DNA from: a virus
DNA length: 35,430 nt
Virus record (IMG/VR): IMGVR_UViG_3300022752_000006
Coordinates: 1-35,430 of that record
Strand: one strand, 5' to 3'
Of the stretch, positions 12,467-18,929 are shown piece by piece. The notes under the pieces were generated by a model. It saw only the letters and a list, made by a program, of their open reading frames with translations. It did not search any database and had not been told where the DNA came from. Made by a program: the position numbers and the translations under genes. Numbering within the stretch: the first letter of the stretch is position 1; every line of letters starts with the position of its first letter.

Positions 12467-13261
12467 ATGAATGATTTTGTTTACTTTGTTGAATGCGATC
12501 CTAACATTGAACCTGATACAAATTTATTAAAGTTTGTAAAGGTAGGTAAGTCAAGTTCATTATTGGGAATAAAGAAAAGAATAGTTAATTTTGGCGTAGG
12601 CAATCCGTTTAAACTTACTTTTCTTGGTTATATTATTGGCAATGAAACCGAATTACATAATAGATTTATAAAGTATAAAAGAAAAGGAGAGTGGTTTTTT
12701 CTTACTAAAGAATTTCAAAAAGAAATTAACTCATTAAATTTAATAAAAGAAAATTGTAATGATGTTTCAAGTTCTTTTTATAATGATTTTATAATTGATG
12801 AATATGTTTCAATAAAAAAAGATACTATTAGGAATAAATTAAAACAAGAAACTAAAAACAATTTATTTAAAAAAGCACAGGAAAGAAAAGACAAAAAGCT
12901 ATCTCTTGATTTTAGTTCTATTGAAGTATTTGTTTCTGGTTTGTTTAATAATAATAAAGATTATTCTTATAATTTTATTAGTTCCAATAAAGATAATAAA
13001 TTTGATTTTTTTAATTTACCTATTCCTTATCATTCTGTTTATCTTCGTATTAAAAAACAAAATGATAATGAATTGATTGAATTGAGTTTAGAATCTTTAG
13101 AAAACTTATTTAAACTATTTAAAATATTTTATCATAATGATTGGAATTATAATCATCATTTAATTGAAAGAATAAATGCTGATAAAAAAGAACAGTGGTT
13201 AAAAGACTGTAATGTCATAGCTAAAAAATTAGATTTATTAAACGAAAGAATTAATAATTAA
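12467..13261 (+). CDS. GIY-YIG-superfamily protein (T5orf172/MUG113-like)
   Basis: A 264-residue protein whose first 95 residues match the T5orf172/MUG113 branch of GIY-YIG nucleases: VYFVECD, LLKFVKVGKSSS (a counterpart of the second YIG-like strand), KKRIVNFGVGNPFKLTFLGYI and ETELHNRFIKYKRKGEWFFL. The last contains the conserved Glu/His/Arg segment. The C-terminal 170 residues are Lys/Asn/Phe-rich and not recognised. The DNA is more A+T-rich than the neighbouring genes, consistent with a mobile element-like origin. It may be a nicking or homing-type nuclease. Confidence 0.68.
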   Translation: MNDFVYFVECDPNIEPDTNLLKFVKVGKSSSLLGIKKRIVNFGVGNPFKLTFLGYIIGNETELHNRFIKYKRKGEWFFLTKEFQKEINSLNLIKENCNDVSSSFYNDFIIDEYVSIKKDTIRNKLKQETKNNLFKKAQERKDKKLSLDFSSIEVFVSGLFNNNKDYSYNFISSNKDNKFDFFNLPIPYHSVYLRIKKQNDNELIELSLESLENLFKLFKIFYHNDWNYNHHLIERINADKKEQWLKDCNVIAKKLDLLNERINN

Positions 13262-13662
13262 TGGCAAGATATAACTATTTCGTTGGTGGTTTTGGAGATT
13301 TTTATTCTGAATGGCATAGGAATAAATGCGAAGATATTGCTTATATAGATATTGATTCAGTTCCTATTTGTATTAACAAGCCTTGTTGGCAGCCATTAGC
13401 AGTCATTGAAACTGTCTATGATACTGGTAGAAATTACAAGAAATATACCAATGTTGTGGAGTATATAGCCAAAGGCTTAAATATACCCTGTTTTTTGCTG
13501 TATTATAAGCCTATACCTAGATCGGATAGCCTAGAGTTCAAAGTTCAGCGTCTATACCCCTTTAAAAGCGATTTAAACACTATTCTAGAGGAGGAATGGT
13601 ACTACGAAATGCTTAAACTACAGATTGAGCATGATAAAGTATGTAAACACAAGGTAAAATGA
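13261..13662 (+). CDS. Hypothetical marine-phage protein, 133 aa
   Basis: A 133-residue protein that overlaps its upstream neighbour by one base. Segments such as NYFVGGFGDFYSEWHRNKC, IAYIDIDSVPIC, AVIETVYDTGRN, VVEYIAKGLNIPCFLLYYKP and FKVQRLYPFK resemble an alpha/beta nuclease-like arrangement (D-x-D, then E, then a hydrophobic strand), as in restriction-type folds. I recall similar proteins in phage replication regions without known function. Composition is less A-rich than the GIY-YIG gene in front. It is followed by the replication initiator with a four-base overlap. Confidence 0.55.
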   Translation: MARYNYFVGGFGDFYSEWHRNKCEDIAYIDIDSVPICINKPCWQPLAVIETVYDTGRNYKKYTNVVEYIAKGLNIPCFLLYYKPIPRSDSLEFKVQRLYPFKSDLNTILEEEWYYEMLKLQIEHDKVCKHKVK

Positions 13663-14390
13663 ATAAATATACTAAGTTAAATGGCGATATAGTGGAACAC
13701 CCTCTATTTTTAGGCTTACCAGTGAGGAGGAAAGCTCATTGTTTTTCTGTGTTGGTAATGCTTTTAAGGTACGCTAATTATAAAACTGGCGAGTGCTACC
13801 CAAGGCTTTCAACCATTGCCAAGCCTCTAGGTTTATCAAATGTTACAGTTTATAAGTGCATTAACACAATGATTGAAGGCGGCATACTCTTAAAAGAACG
13901 CTTACCTTCTACTAATTTATATAGAATTAACCCAGAATTTATCCACAGTGATATTAAAACTGTTAAGATCACTACACCAAGTGATATTAAAACTGTTAAG
14001 GGGGATATTAAAACTATTAAGGGGGGTATTAAAACTGTTAAGGTATTAATAGAACATAATATAGAACATTATATATATAACATAGACAAGATCATAAATA
14101 ATAATAAAGGTGATAAGGATAGAATAGTTTATTTAATCGCACAGGCTATTCCCTTGCCAGAATTAAACAACCTATTATTACAAAACATTCATTCATATTA
14201 CGTAAGGTTAGCCATAGATAAACATAGGGAAATGTTGCGTCAGAAAAACTTGTTGCCTGAAAGTGTTGCTAAGGAAAAGATACGTGCCTCATTAAAGAAT
14301 ACAACCAAGCAGAAATCTCCATATTACAAAGGTAAGGTGGAGTACAACAAAAGAAATAACCTAGATTGGAAAGGCAATCCAAAGAATTAA
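13659..14390 (+). CDS. O-like replication initiator with HTH domain and internal iterons
   Basis: A 243-residue protein. Residues 1-90 form a winged-helix/HTH domain of the kind seen in phage replication initiators and replisome organisers: LNGDIVEHPLFLGLP, KTGECYPRLSTIAKPLGLSN, VTVYKCINTMIEGGILLKER and LYRINPEF. Residues 98-128 are a repeated DIKTVK segment, which is encoded by four DNA iterons. The C-terminal 100 residues are basic and could contact host helicase or loader; no Walker motif is present. Together with the iterons, the neighbouring DnaA box and A+T-rich stretch this looks like lambda gene O with its origin inside. The phage has no recognisable helicase or polymerase, so host replication proteins must be recruited. 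Confidence 0.7.
   Translation: MNKYTKLNGDIVEHPLFLGLPVRRKAHCFSVLVMLLRYANYKTGECYPRLSTIAKPLGLSNVTVYKCINTMIEGGILLKERLPSTNLYRINPEFIHSDIKTVKITTPSDIKTVKGDIKTIKGGIKTVKVLIEHNIEHYIYNIDKIINNNKGDKDRIVYLIAQAIPLPELNNLLLQNIHSYYVRLAIDKHREMLRQKNLLPESVAKEKIRASLKNTTKQKSPYYKGKVEYNKRNNLDWKGNPKN
13939..13947 (+). promoter_or_regulatory. Perfect DnaA box (TTATCCACA) adjoining the iterons
   Basis: An exact DnaA consensus 9-mer lying two bases upstream of the first iteron in the initiator gene. Its place beside iterons and an A+T-rich stretch makes a functional role more likely than for the other two copies. Confidence 0.6.
13950..14042 (+). repeat. Four 18-bp iterons (consensus GATATTAAAACTGTTAAG)
   Basis: Copies lie at 13950-13967, 13983-14000, 14004-14021 and 14025-14042. 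The first two are identical; the third differs at one base (CTATTAAG), and the fourth at one base (GG at the start). Start-to-start distances are 33, 21 and 21 bases, so the last three are phased at two helical turns. All keep the reading frame and encode (D/G)IKT(V/I)K. Same-strand direct repeats like these are the usual binding sites of initiators of the lambda O or plasmid Rep type. Confidence 0.85.
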
Positions 14391-14395
14391 ATGTT

Positions 14396-14869
14396 ATGGC
14401 AGGTTTCAAATCAAAGAAGATATTCTGTATGGATATGTCAAGACTTTCGGGTAAACCTTGTCAAGCAAAAGGTTATCCTACTAATAGCTTTAATAAACAA
14501 GGCATTCAGATTTATAAATGTAGATTTCATGGAGCTCAAAACACGAACTTCTATGGGTTTAGGGACAGAGCCAATAGAGGAGGATATAATAAACCAGGTT
14601 ATACAGATGAGAAGAAGATTAAATCACTTGCAAGTTTAAAACAATTTAGAGATAAGCCTATTGAATATGTCAGAGATTACTACGAAACCAAAGTCAAACC
14701 AAGAGTTGATAGTCTTGGAAGATACAATTCTAAATACAGTATTAGAGCAATTAAGCGAAGGAAAAACACTAGCAAGTATAAGGAAGGAAGGAACATTACC
14801 GATCAGCTTGATCAAGTTTTATCAGTTCTTGAAGCAAGAGGAAAACAAAGAAATCAAAGCCAAGATTGA
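14396..14869 (+). CDS. Cys/His-containing protein overlapping the small terminase gene
   Basis: About 157 residues from MAGFKSKKIF; the frame extends upstream to 14366 inside the initiator gene. Residues 9-45 contain a likely zinc site: FCMDMSRLSGKPCQAKG and IYKCRFHGAQN, a CRFHG motif I recall in small phage proteins encoded beside small terminases. The last 68 residues share DNA with the small terminase in another frame and look Arg/Lys-rich and irregular, so they may be a by-product of overlap. Possible function: DNA-binding packaging accessory or host-related protein. The true end of the functional domain is uncertain. Confidence 0.55.
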   Translation: MAGFKSKKIFCMDMSRLSGKPCQAKGYPTNSFNKQGIQIYKCRFHGAQNTNFYGFRDRANRGGYNKPGYTDEKKIKSLASLKQFRDKPIEYVRDYYETKVKPRVDSLGRYNSKYSIRAIKRRKNTSKYKEGRNITDQLDQVLSVLEARGKQRNQSQD

Positions 14870-15170
14870 GGAAGCTCGTAAGATTGGAGTTCAAAATATA
14901 GTAGATAAACTTTTAGATATTTACCAAGCCGACATAAATCAAGATACACTAGATCCTAATTTAATATCTTGGATAAGAGAAAAGACAAAATTTATTCAAT
15001 GGTTAGCAGGTAAGACTAGCGATTTATATAGTGATAAAAAAGATTTAACTTTAAATAAAAATACTACAAATAATATTGTTGTGAGTTGGCTAGATAGTCC
15101 AGAACTTGAACAGAAATATACTCAATATGAAAAAATAGAAAAAGAAAAAAAAGAAATTATAGAACAGTAA
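14667..15170 (+). CDS. terS: Terminase small subunit
   Basis: About 167 residues. The ATG at 14667 is preferred over a TTG six bases earlier. The N-terminal DNA-binding part contains ILNTVLEQLSEGKTLASI, EGTLPISLIKFYQFL and AKIEEARKIGVQNIV, the usual small-terminase layout of HTH plus helix with an 'Arg/Lys-Ala-Arg' type segment. ISWIREKTKFIQWLAGKTSDLYSDK matches the conserved last helix. The C-terminus is Lys/Glu-rich. The product recognises the phage DNA and hands it to the large subunit. Oddly, the large subunit gene is 2.4 kb away, behind a minus-strand block and a non-coding region. Confidence 0.78.
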   Translation: MSEITTKPKSNQELIVLEDTILNTVLEQLSEGKTLASIRKEGTLPISLIKFYQFLKQEENKEIKAKIEEARKIGVQNIVDKLLDIYQADINQDTLDPNLISWIREKTKFIQWLAGKTSDLYSDKKDLTLNKNTTNNIVVSWLDSPELEQKYTQYEKIEKEKKEIIEQ

Positions 15171-15260
15171 TTATTTATACTTCCAGATTACAACAAAATA
15201 CAGAGCCAAGACTAACAAAGCAGCTTCAATGATGCTGTAATCTGAAAGTATTTCAATCAT
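15171..15260 (-). CDS. Small membrane peptide, 29 aa
   Basis: Encodes MIEILSDYSII followed by a membrane segment (EAALLVLALYFVVIW) and KYK. Its stop touches the stop of the small terminase gene on the other strand. It lies directly downstream of another 29-aa membrane peptide, ten bases after that frame ends counted from start sites. Function unknown; holin- or antiholin-like roles are conceivable but not shown. Confidence 0.45.
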   Translation of the reverse strand: MIEILSDYSIIEAALLVLALYFVVIWKYK

Positions 15261-15350
15261 TTAATTCAATACAATGTACATAATTGTTATTATGCCAATC
15301 ATATTAACAAAGCCAAGTATTGCAGCTAAGATATAATAAAATGTTCTCAT
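15261..15350 (-). CDS. Small membrane peptide, 29 aa
   Basis: Encodes MRTFYYILAAILGFVNMIG and a second hydrophobic stretch (IITIMYIVL). The start overlaps the stop of the upstream gene (ATGA), which is strong support for translation by coupling. Nearly all residues are hydrophobic, so it would sit in the inner membrane. Function unknown. Confidence 0.5.
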   Translation of the reverse strand: MRTFYYILAAILGFVNMIGIITIMYIVLN

Positions 15351-15553
15351 ACATTACACTCCATTTCAAATTGATCTTCCATAACTTTATGTGCTAAGAG
15401 ATTTCTGTTCTCTAATTCACACTCAATTATTCTTTTGTAAATGATTTCATTAATTTGATTTAATTGGAATTGATTATATAAATCAAATTGATCTAATAAC
15501 TTCTCATCATTTAACAAAGCCACTTTCTCTTTAAGCTGTTGAATAGTGATCAT
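15347..15553 (-). CDS. Helical protein, 68 aa
   Basis: A 68-residue mainly helical protein (ITIQQLKEKVALLNDEKLL, INEIIYKRIIECELENRN). Start and stop both overlap neighbours (TAATG and ATGA), so the operon is tightly coupled. Function unknown. Confidence 0.55.
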   Translation of the reverse strand: MITIQQLKEKVALLNDEKLLDQFDLYNQFQLNQINEIIYKRIIECELENRNLLAHKVMEDQFEMECNV

Positions 15554-15750
15554 TATGCAACCTCTTTTTTATGAACACAATAAACCTTGCTGTTACATTT
15601 AATATTAACAACAGCAAAACCTCTTCTATCAAGTTTATTTTCTATATCATAAACAAACTGTTGTAATAAATTATTTAATGTTTCATTTTGATTTTCTCTC
15701 ATCCAGTTAACATCAAATTTTATTTCTACTGTTTTACTAATCATTGTCAT
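15553..15750 (-). CDS. Hypothetical protein, 65 aa
   Basis: A 65-residue alpha/beta protein: a strand (VEIKFDVNWM), a helix (NETLNNLLQQFVYDIENKL), then two strands (GFAVVNIKCN, KVYCVHKK). GAAAGGG lies seven bases upstream of the ATG. First gene after a double-hairpin spacer. Not recognised. Confidence 0.6.
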   Translation of the reverse strand: MTMISKTVEIKFDVNWMRENQNETLNNLLQQFVYDIENKLDRRGFAVVNIKCNSKVYCVHKKEVA

Positions 15751-15773
15751 TTTATAACCCTTTCAGTTGTTAT

Positions 15774-15822
15774 GATCTTAATTTATTTTAAGATCCTGAT
15801 ACCAAGTAAAAACCTGGTATCA
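15774..15822 (-). terminator. Double-hairpin intergenic element, copy A
   Basis: Two perfect stems lie side by side: TGATACCA/TGGTATCA (15797-15804 with 15815-15822) and GATCTTAA/TTAAGATC (15774-15781 with 15788-15795). On the minus strand they follow the stop of the 15838 gene by 15 bases and precede the ribosome-binding site of the next gene. The same arrangement, with the AGGATCTTAAAATAA core conserved and the first stem changed, is found at 16259-16307. Likely a transcript end or processing signal. Confidence 0.6.
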
Positions 15823-15837
15823 AGTTCTTAAAGTTAT

Positions 15838-16197
15838 TTATTTTAAATACAATGGTCCAGTCCACTCTATTGGATAATTACCGCTTAAAACATTTCCACG
15901 AGCTGAATTTAAAGCAGGTGTTTTCCAACTAGCAGGTTTTAAAACATCTCCTTTTTTAAAATGTTTAAAGTCTTCTTTAACTATAAAAGCAAAAACAGAA
16001 TTTTCTTTTATAACTTTAAAGTATTTTTTACCCTCTTTAAAAGACATTAAATTATTCCATTGATCTAATTGTTTTTGAGAATAATCACTAATTCCTGAAT
16101 GTCTTAATGAATATCGCTTATAATCTTCTTTAGCAGCTTCAATTAAGCATTCAATACCCTGTTGAATTGTATTACACTGTTTTTCTACTTTTATCAT
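15838..16197 (-). CDS. Conserved hypothetical protein, 119 aa
   Basis: A 119-residue protein with an N-terminal helix (IQQGIECLIEAAKEDYKRY) and a beta-rich C-terminus: KKYFKVIKENSVFAFIVKE, FKKGDVLKPASWKTPALNSARGN and YPIEWTGPLYL. I recall the ASWKxPAxNxARGNV pattern from other marine phage proteins of unknown function. It is framed by two double-hairpin spacers and has its own candidate promoter, so it is probably expressed as a separate unit. AAAGGATAATAAAA precedes the ATG. Confidence 0.6.
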   Translation of the reverse strand: MIKVEKQCNTIQQGIECLIEAAKEDYKRYSLRHSGISDYSQKQLDQWNNLMSFKEGKKYFKVIKENSVFAFIVKEDFKHFKKGDVLKPASWKTPALNSARGNVLSGNYPIEWTGPLYLK

Positions 16198-16224
16198 TTT
16201 TATTATCCTTTGTTGTTTTGTTTT

Positions 16225-16253
16225 ATACTATCATAACCGATAAAGTTATGCAA
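16225..16253 (-). promoter_or_regulatory. Possible sigma70-type promoter for the 15838-16197 gene
   Basis: On the minus strand TTGCAT (16248-16253) and TAGTAT (16225-16230) are separated by 17 bases and lie about 28 bases upstream of the start codon. The spacing is ideal, and both boxes have few mismatches to the consensus. Confidence 0.45.
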
Positions 16254-16258
16254 GTATA

Positions 16259-16307
16259 GATCTTATTATTTTAAGATCCTATAACCCTAGATAATTCCAG
16301 GGTTATA
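16259..16307 (-). terminator. Double-hairpin intergenic element, copy B
   Basis: TATAACCCT/AGGGTTATA (16280-16288 with 16299-16307) lies beside GATCTTA/TAAGATC (16259-16265 with 16272-16278). Order and spacing match copy A at 15774-15822: downstream of a stop codon and upstream of the next gene's promoter and ribosome-binding site. Confidence 0.6.
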
Positions 16308-16318
16308 AGTTATTAAAA

Positions 16319-16711
16319 TTATATTAATTTATTAAACACTTCATTAATTTGTCTATTTGCTTTATCATAATCAAATAGTTGTTTATTTCTTGTAGCATTA
16401 TCAATAAATGATTTTAATATTGGATCATTTATTGCTTTTTTAATTGATAATGGAAGCATTGGAAACCAAGCAATCGTTCCATTAGAATTTATTTTAAAAG
16501 ATCCAACCTTACTACATCTGTCTTCGCCTACATATTTATAAACGCTTCCAGTTATAGCTCCATCTTCATGTTCTTTTCTTGTATTAATTTCAAAAAAACC
16601 ATTCGGAACCTGGCATGAATAATTTTTTTTAACATTATTACATTGTGATTGTACAAGTGAGTTTATTTTCTCAATTGTATTATCAGCAGCTTGTGAACAG
16701 CTCCAACCCAT
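16319..16711 (-). CDS. Hypothetical protein, 130 aa
   Basis: A 130-residue protein starting MGWSCSQAADNTIEKIN. The pattern MGxSCxQxA at the start is one I associate with small marine phage proteins. The central part contains strands (SVYKYVGEDRCSKVGSFKIN, GTIAWFPMLPL), the C-terminus is helical. Four Cys residues are present (5, 24, 33, 66). AAAGGAGAAATA before the ATG is an excellent ribosome-binding site. First gene of the 15171-16711 minus-strand block. Function unknown. Confidence 0.6.
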   Translation of the reverse strand: MGWSCSQAADNTIEKINSLVQSQCNNVKKNYSCQVPNGFFEINTRKEHEDGAITGSVYKYVGEDRCSKVGSFKINSNGTIAWFPMLPLSIKKAINDPILKSFIDNATRNKQLFDYDKANRQINEVFNKLI

Positions 16712-17079
16712 ATTATTTCTCCTTTTGTTGTTTAAATTCAGTAAAACATAACATAACCAATATGTCTACAATTATTTTTATAAAAATAGTAAATTATTGA
16801 AATTATTATCTTTTAATTTTTAGTGTAGTAAAATCGCCAAAAAGAAAAATAAGACAAATAGAAAAGATTAATAATAGAAAAGAAGTTGCCTGGACATTGG
16901 ACCAAGTTATTAACAACTAACGATTAGATTGTATTTTAGGAATTAAACAGAAACCAATTAAGAATATAAATAGAAACAAAACTATTGATTGTGTGAGTAA
17001 GTTATTAATTAAATAGTGTTAAAAAGATCCTATTTATTAATACATCACATTCGTTTACATTGTGTGTATTTGTGTCGGA

Positions 17080-17107
17080 TATGCAACAGTGTGATATTTA
17101 TGCAACA
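17080..17107 (+). repeat. Direct repeat TATGCAACA x2
   Basis: Two exact 9-base copies start 19 bases apart in the non-coding region. They could be binding sites for the small terminase or a regulator; short repeats by chance are possible. Confidence 0.4.
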
Positions 17108-17136
17108 CATTGTAGCAAATACAACCATAAATATAT

Positions 17137-17161
17137 TTCCGATAATTAAATGTTATCGGAA
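17137..17161. terminator. Perfect 9-bp hairpin
   Basis: TTCCGATAA and TTATCGGAA surround a seven-base loop. On the plus strand GTTTGTTTATTG follows, so it may act as a weak terminator; the symmetry means it could also function on the minus strand or as a protein-binding site. Confidence 0.5.
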
Positions 17162-17224
17162 GTTTGTTTATTGGATCAACCATTTTTGAAAGCAACACCC
17201 CCCATACAACCCAGAATTGAGCCG

Positions 17225-17279
17225 CATGACGCAATCATGATTACATGGGACTTGTTAGGATACCTTTAGTCATGTAGTC
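17225..17279 (+). ncRNA. Structured non-coding segment upstream of the large terminase
   Basis: CATGA (17225-17229) pairs with TCATG (17235-17239), and GATTACATG (17239-17247) pairs with CATGTAGTC (17271-17279) with one G-U pair on the plus-strand RNA. The segment is richer in G+C than its surroundings. It could be a small RNA, a leader, or part of a packaging site. Confidence 0.35.
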
Positions 17280-17407
17280 AGTTTGCCGCAAATCTTTCCA
17301 CACACAAAATCGCTAACGCACAATGGGTATATCCACAAAACAACCCACCACCTTTTTCTTTGCCTGACCAACCTTTTTATATATTAGTTAAACACTACCT
17401 ATAGTAT

Positions 17408-17617
17408 ATGTTTGAAAATATGCACCAAGATGATGATGACTTTTACGATTCAAATGTAAAAGCAATTGTATTTATAGAAAAGGATAATTCTATAACTGTT
17501 AAGTTCTCAGGTTTTGAAAGCAAAGAACATTCAGCCATATTTAGTTCATGGCTAATGATGTTATTGAATATTGATAATGCAATCATAAATGATGCAAAGT
17601 CTAAAGCGATACACTAA
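17408..17617 (+). CDS. Small acidic protein before the large terminase, 69 aa
   Basis: A 69-residue protein with an acidic N-terminus (MFENMHQDDDDFYDSN), a strand (KAIVFIEKDNSITVKFSGF) and a hydrophobic helix (IFSSWLMMLLNIDNAI). Its stop overlaps the large-terminase start (TAATG), so the two are coupled. No clear ribosome-binding site; CTATAGTAT directly precedes the ATG. Position suggests a packaging accessory role; function unknown. Confidence 0.6.
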   Translation: MFENMHQDDDDFYDSNVKAIVFIEKDNSITVKFSGFESKEHSAIFSSWLMMLLNIDNAIINDAKSKAIH

Positions 17618-18927
17618 TGACTCAGATTACAGAAACAGTAATTAACAGTGGAACTGTACAATACAAAATTCCATACTACCCAAGAGAAAAGCAAATAGAA
17701 CTTCATTTCAATATGAAGAAATATCGCTGGTCGGTATTAGTCTGCCACAGAAGGTTTGGCAAAACAGTTTGTATGATTAATCACCTTTTAATGTCAGCAC
17801 TACGTTCTACTAACAAAGCACCCAGATACGCCTATATAGCACCCACCTTCAAACAAGCTAAATCAATTGCTTGGGATTATATGAAACAATACACAGCATT
17901 AATACCAGGCGTTAAATTCAATGAAACAGAATTACGATGCGACTTACCGAATGGTTCAAGAATAACTTTATTAGGTTCAGAGAACTCAGATGGATTACGA
18001 GGTATCTATTTAGATGGTTGTGTTATTGATGAGTATGCAAACGTACAAGGTAAACTATTTACAGAAATTATTAGACCAGCATTATCAGATAGAAAAGGAT
18101 GGTGCGTATTTATTGGTACACCACAAGGAACTAATAATAACTTCTATGAACTATACCAACATGCACAAGGCGATAAAGAATGGTTTAACTATAAAGCTAA
18201 AGCATCTGAAACTAAAATAGTTGATCAAGCCGAATTAGACGCTGCGAAAAAAGTAATGGGTGAAAAGAAATACCTACAAGAGTTTGAATGCGATTGGATT
18301 GCAAATATTGAAGGTGCTGTTTATGGAGATGTAGTTACTAAAATGGAAGATGCTAGGCAGCTGACAAGAGTGCCTTATGATCCAAGTCTTCCTGTTTCTA
18401 CAGCGTGGGATTTAGGTGTGTCAGATCATTCAGCAGTTATATTCTTTCAACAAATGGGTAGAGCTATAAACATTATTGATTACTACGAAGAACGTGGTCA
18501 AGGATTACCACACTATATTCAAATGCTACAAAGCAAGGATTATGTTTATAAAGATCATTTTGCACCCCATGATATTGAAGTTACTGATTTTAGTAATGGT
18601 AAAACAAGACGTGAAGTTGCTTATCAATTAGGTGTTAATTTTAAAGTAGTTCCTAAGATTCCTTTTGAAGATGGAATTCATGCTACCACAATGTTATTAC
18701 CTAGATGTTGGATTGATACAGATAGTTGCAAAAAACTAATAGATGCGTTAAGACACTACCATAGGAAGTTTATAGATAAAAACAGAATGTTTAGATCTAA
18801 GCCTGTACATGATTGGAGTTCACACGCTTGTGATGCTATGCGTTACCTTGCAGTTGGAATCCAAGAAATAAATACTAGACAATCTGCACCGCAAAGTATA
18901 GCAGATAGTGATTATAGGATTATATAA
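17617..18927 (+). CDS. terL: Terminase large subunit
   Basis: A 436-residue packaging motor. The ATPase contains a Walker A-type loop at residues 44-50 (HRRFGKT), a Walker B strand VIDE with Asp138/Glu139, and a coupling-type FIGTPQGTNN. The RNase-H-like nuclease has Asp265 in AWDLGVSDHSA and Asp406 in HACDAMRYL. Length is near the low end for large terminases. It translocates genomic DNA into proheads and cuts it. The gene opens the structural block and is separated from the small subunit gene by more than 2 kb. Confidence 0.93.
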   Translation: MTQITETVINSGTVQYKIPYYPREKQIELHFNMKKYRWSVLVCHRRFGKTVCMINHLLMSALRSTNKAPRYAYIAPTFKQAKSIAWDYMKQYTALIPGVKFNETELRCDLPNGSRITLLGSENSDGLRGIYLDGCVIDEYANVQGKLFTEIIRPALSDRKGWCVFIGTPQGTNNNFYELYQHAQGDKEWFNYKAKASETKIVDQAELDAAKKVMGEKKYLQEFECDWIANIEGAVYGDVVTKMEDARQLTRVPYDPSLPVSTAWDLGVSDHSAVIFFQQMGRAINIIDYYEERGQGLPHYIQMLQSKDYVYKDHFAPHDIEVTDFSNGKTRREVAYQLGVNFKVVPKIPFEDGIHATTMLLPRCWIDTDSCKKLIDALRHYHRKFIDKNRMFRSKPVHDWSSHACDAMRYLAVGIQEINTRQSAPQSIADSDYRII

Positions 18928-18929
18928 AT

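Larger units (their letters stand above)
13939..14115 (+). other. Candidate replication origin
   Basis: DnaA box, four iterons and then bases 14043-14115, which are almost entirely A and T apart from scattered single C and G bases (TATTAATAGAACATAATATA and on), form the classical order box-iterons-unwinding element. It lies within the initiator gene, as in lambda. The assignment is from architecture alone. Confidence 0.6.
16712..17407. other. Long non-coding region between the minus-strand block and the large terminase
   Basis: No convincing gene on either strand. It contains a perfect 9-bp hairpin (17137-17161), two direct TATGCAACA repeats (17080-17088, 17099-17107), a C-run near 17195, a structured segment 17225-17279 with locally higher G+C, and one-mismatch DnaA-like sequence ATATCCACA at 17329-17337. 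It probably carries promoters for the late block and may include the packaging site, which is usually near the terminase genes. Confidence 0.6.

Noticed and set aside
13950-14042. CRISPR-like repeat-spacer array
   Set aside because: Repeats are 18 bp, spaced 3-15 bp, within a coding frame and without cas genes; iterons explain them better.
16795-16920. Possible short gene ending in KEVAWTLDQVINN on the plus strand
   Set aside because: The frame is open only for about 39 codons and has no ATG or GTG start; treated as non-coding or a remnant.
17200-17300. Possible tRNA or attachment site in the G+C-richer part of the non-coding region
   Set aside because: No cloverleaf with acceptor, anticodon and T arms could be built, and no integrase gene exists in the genome.
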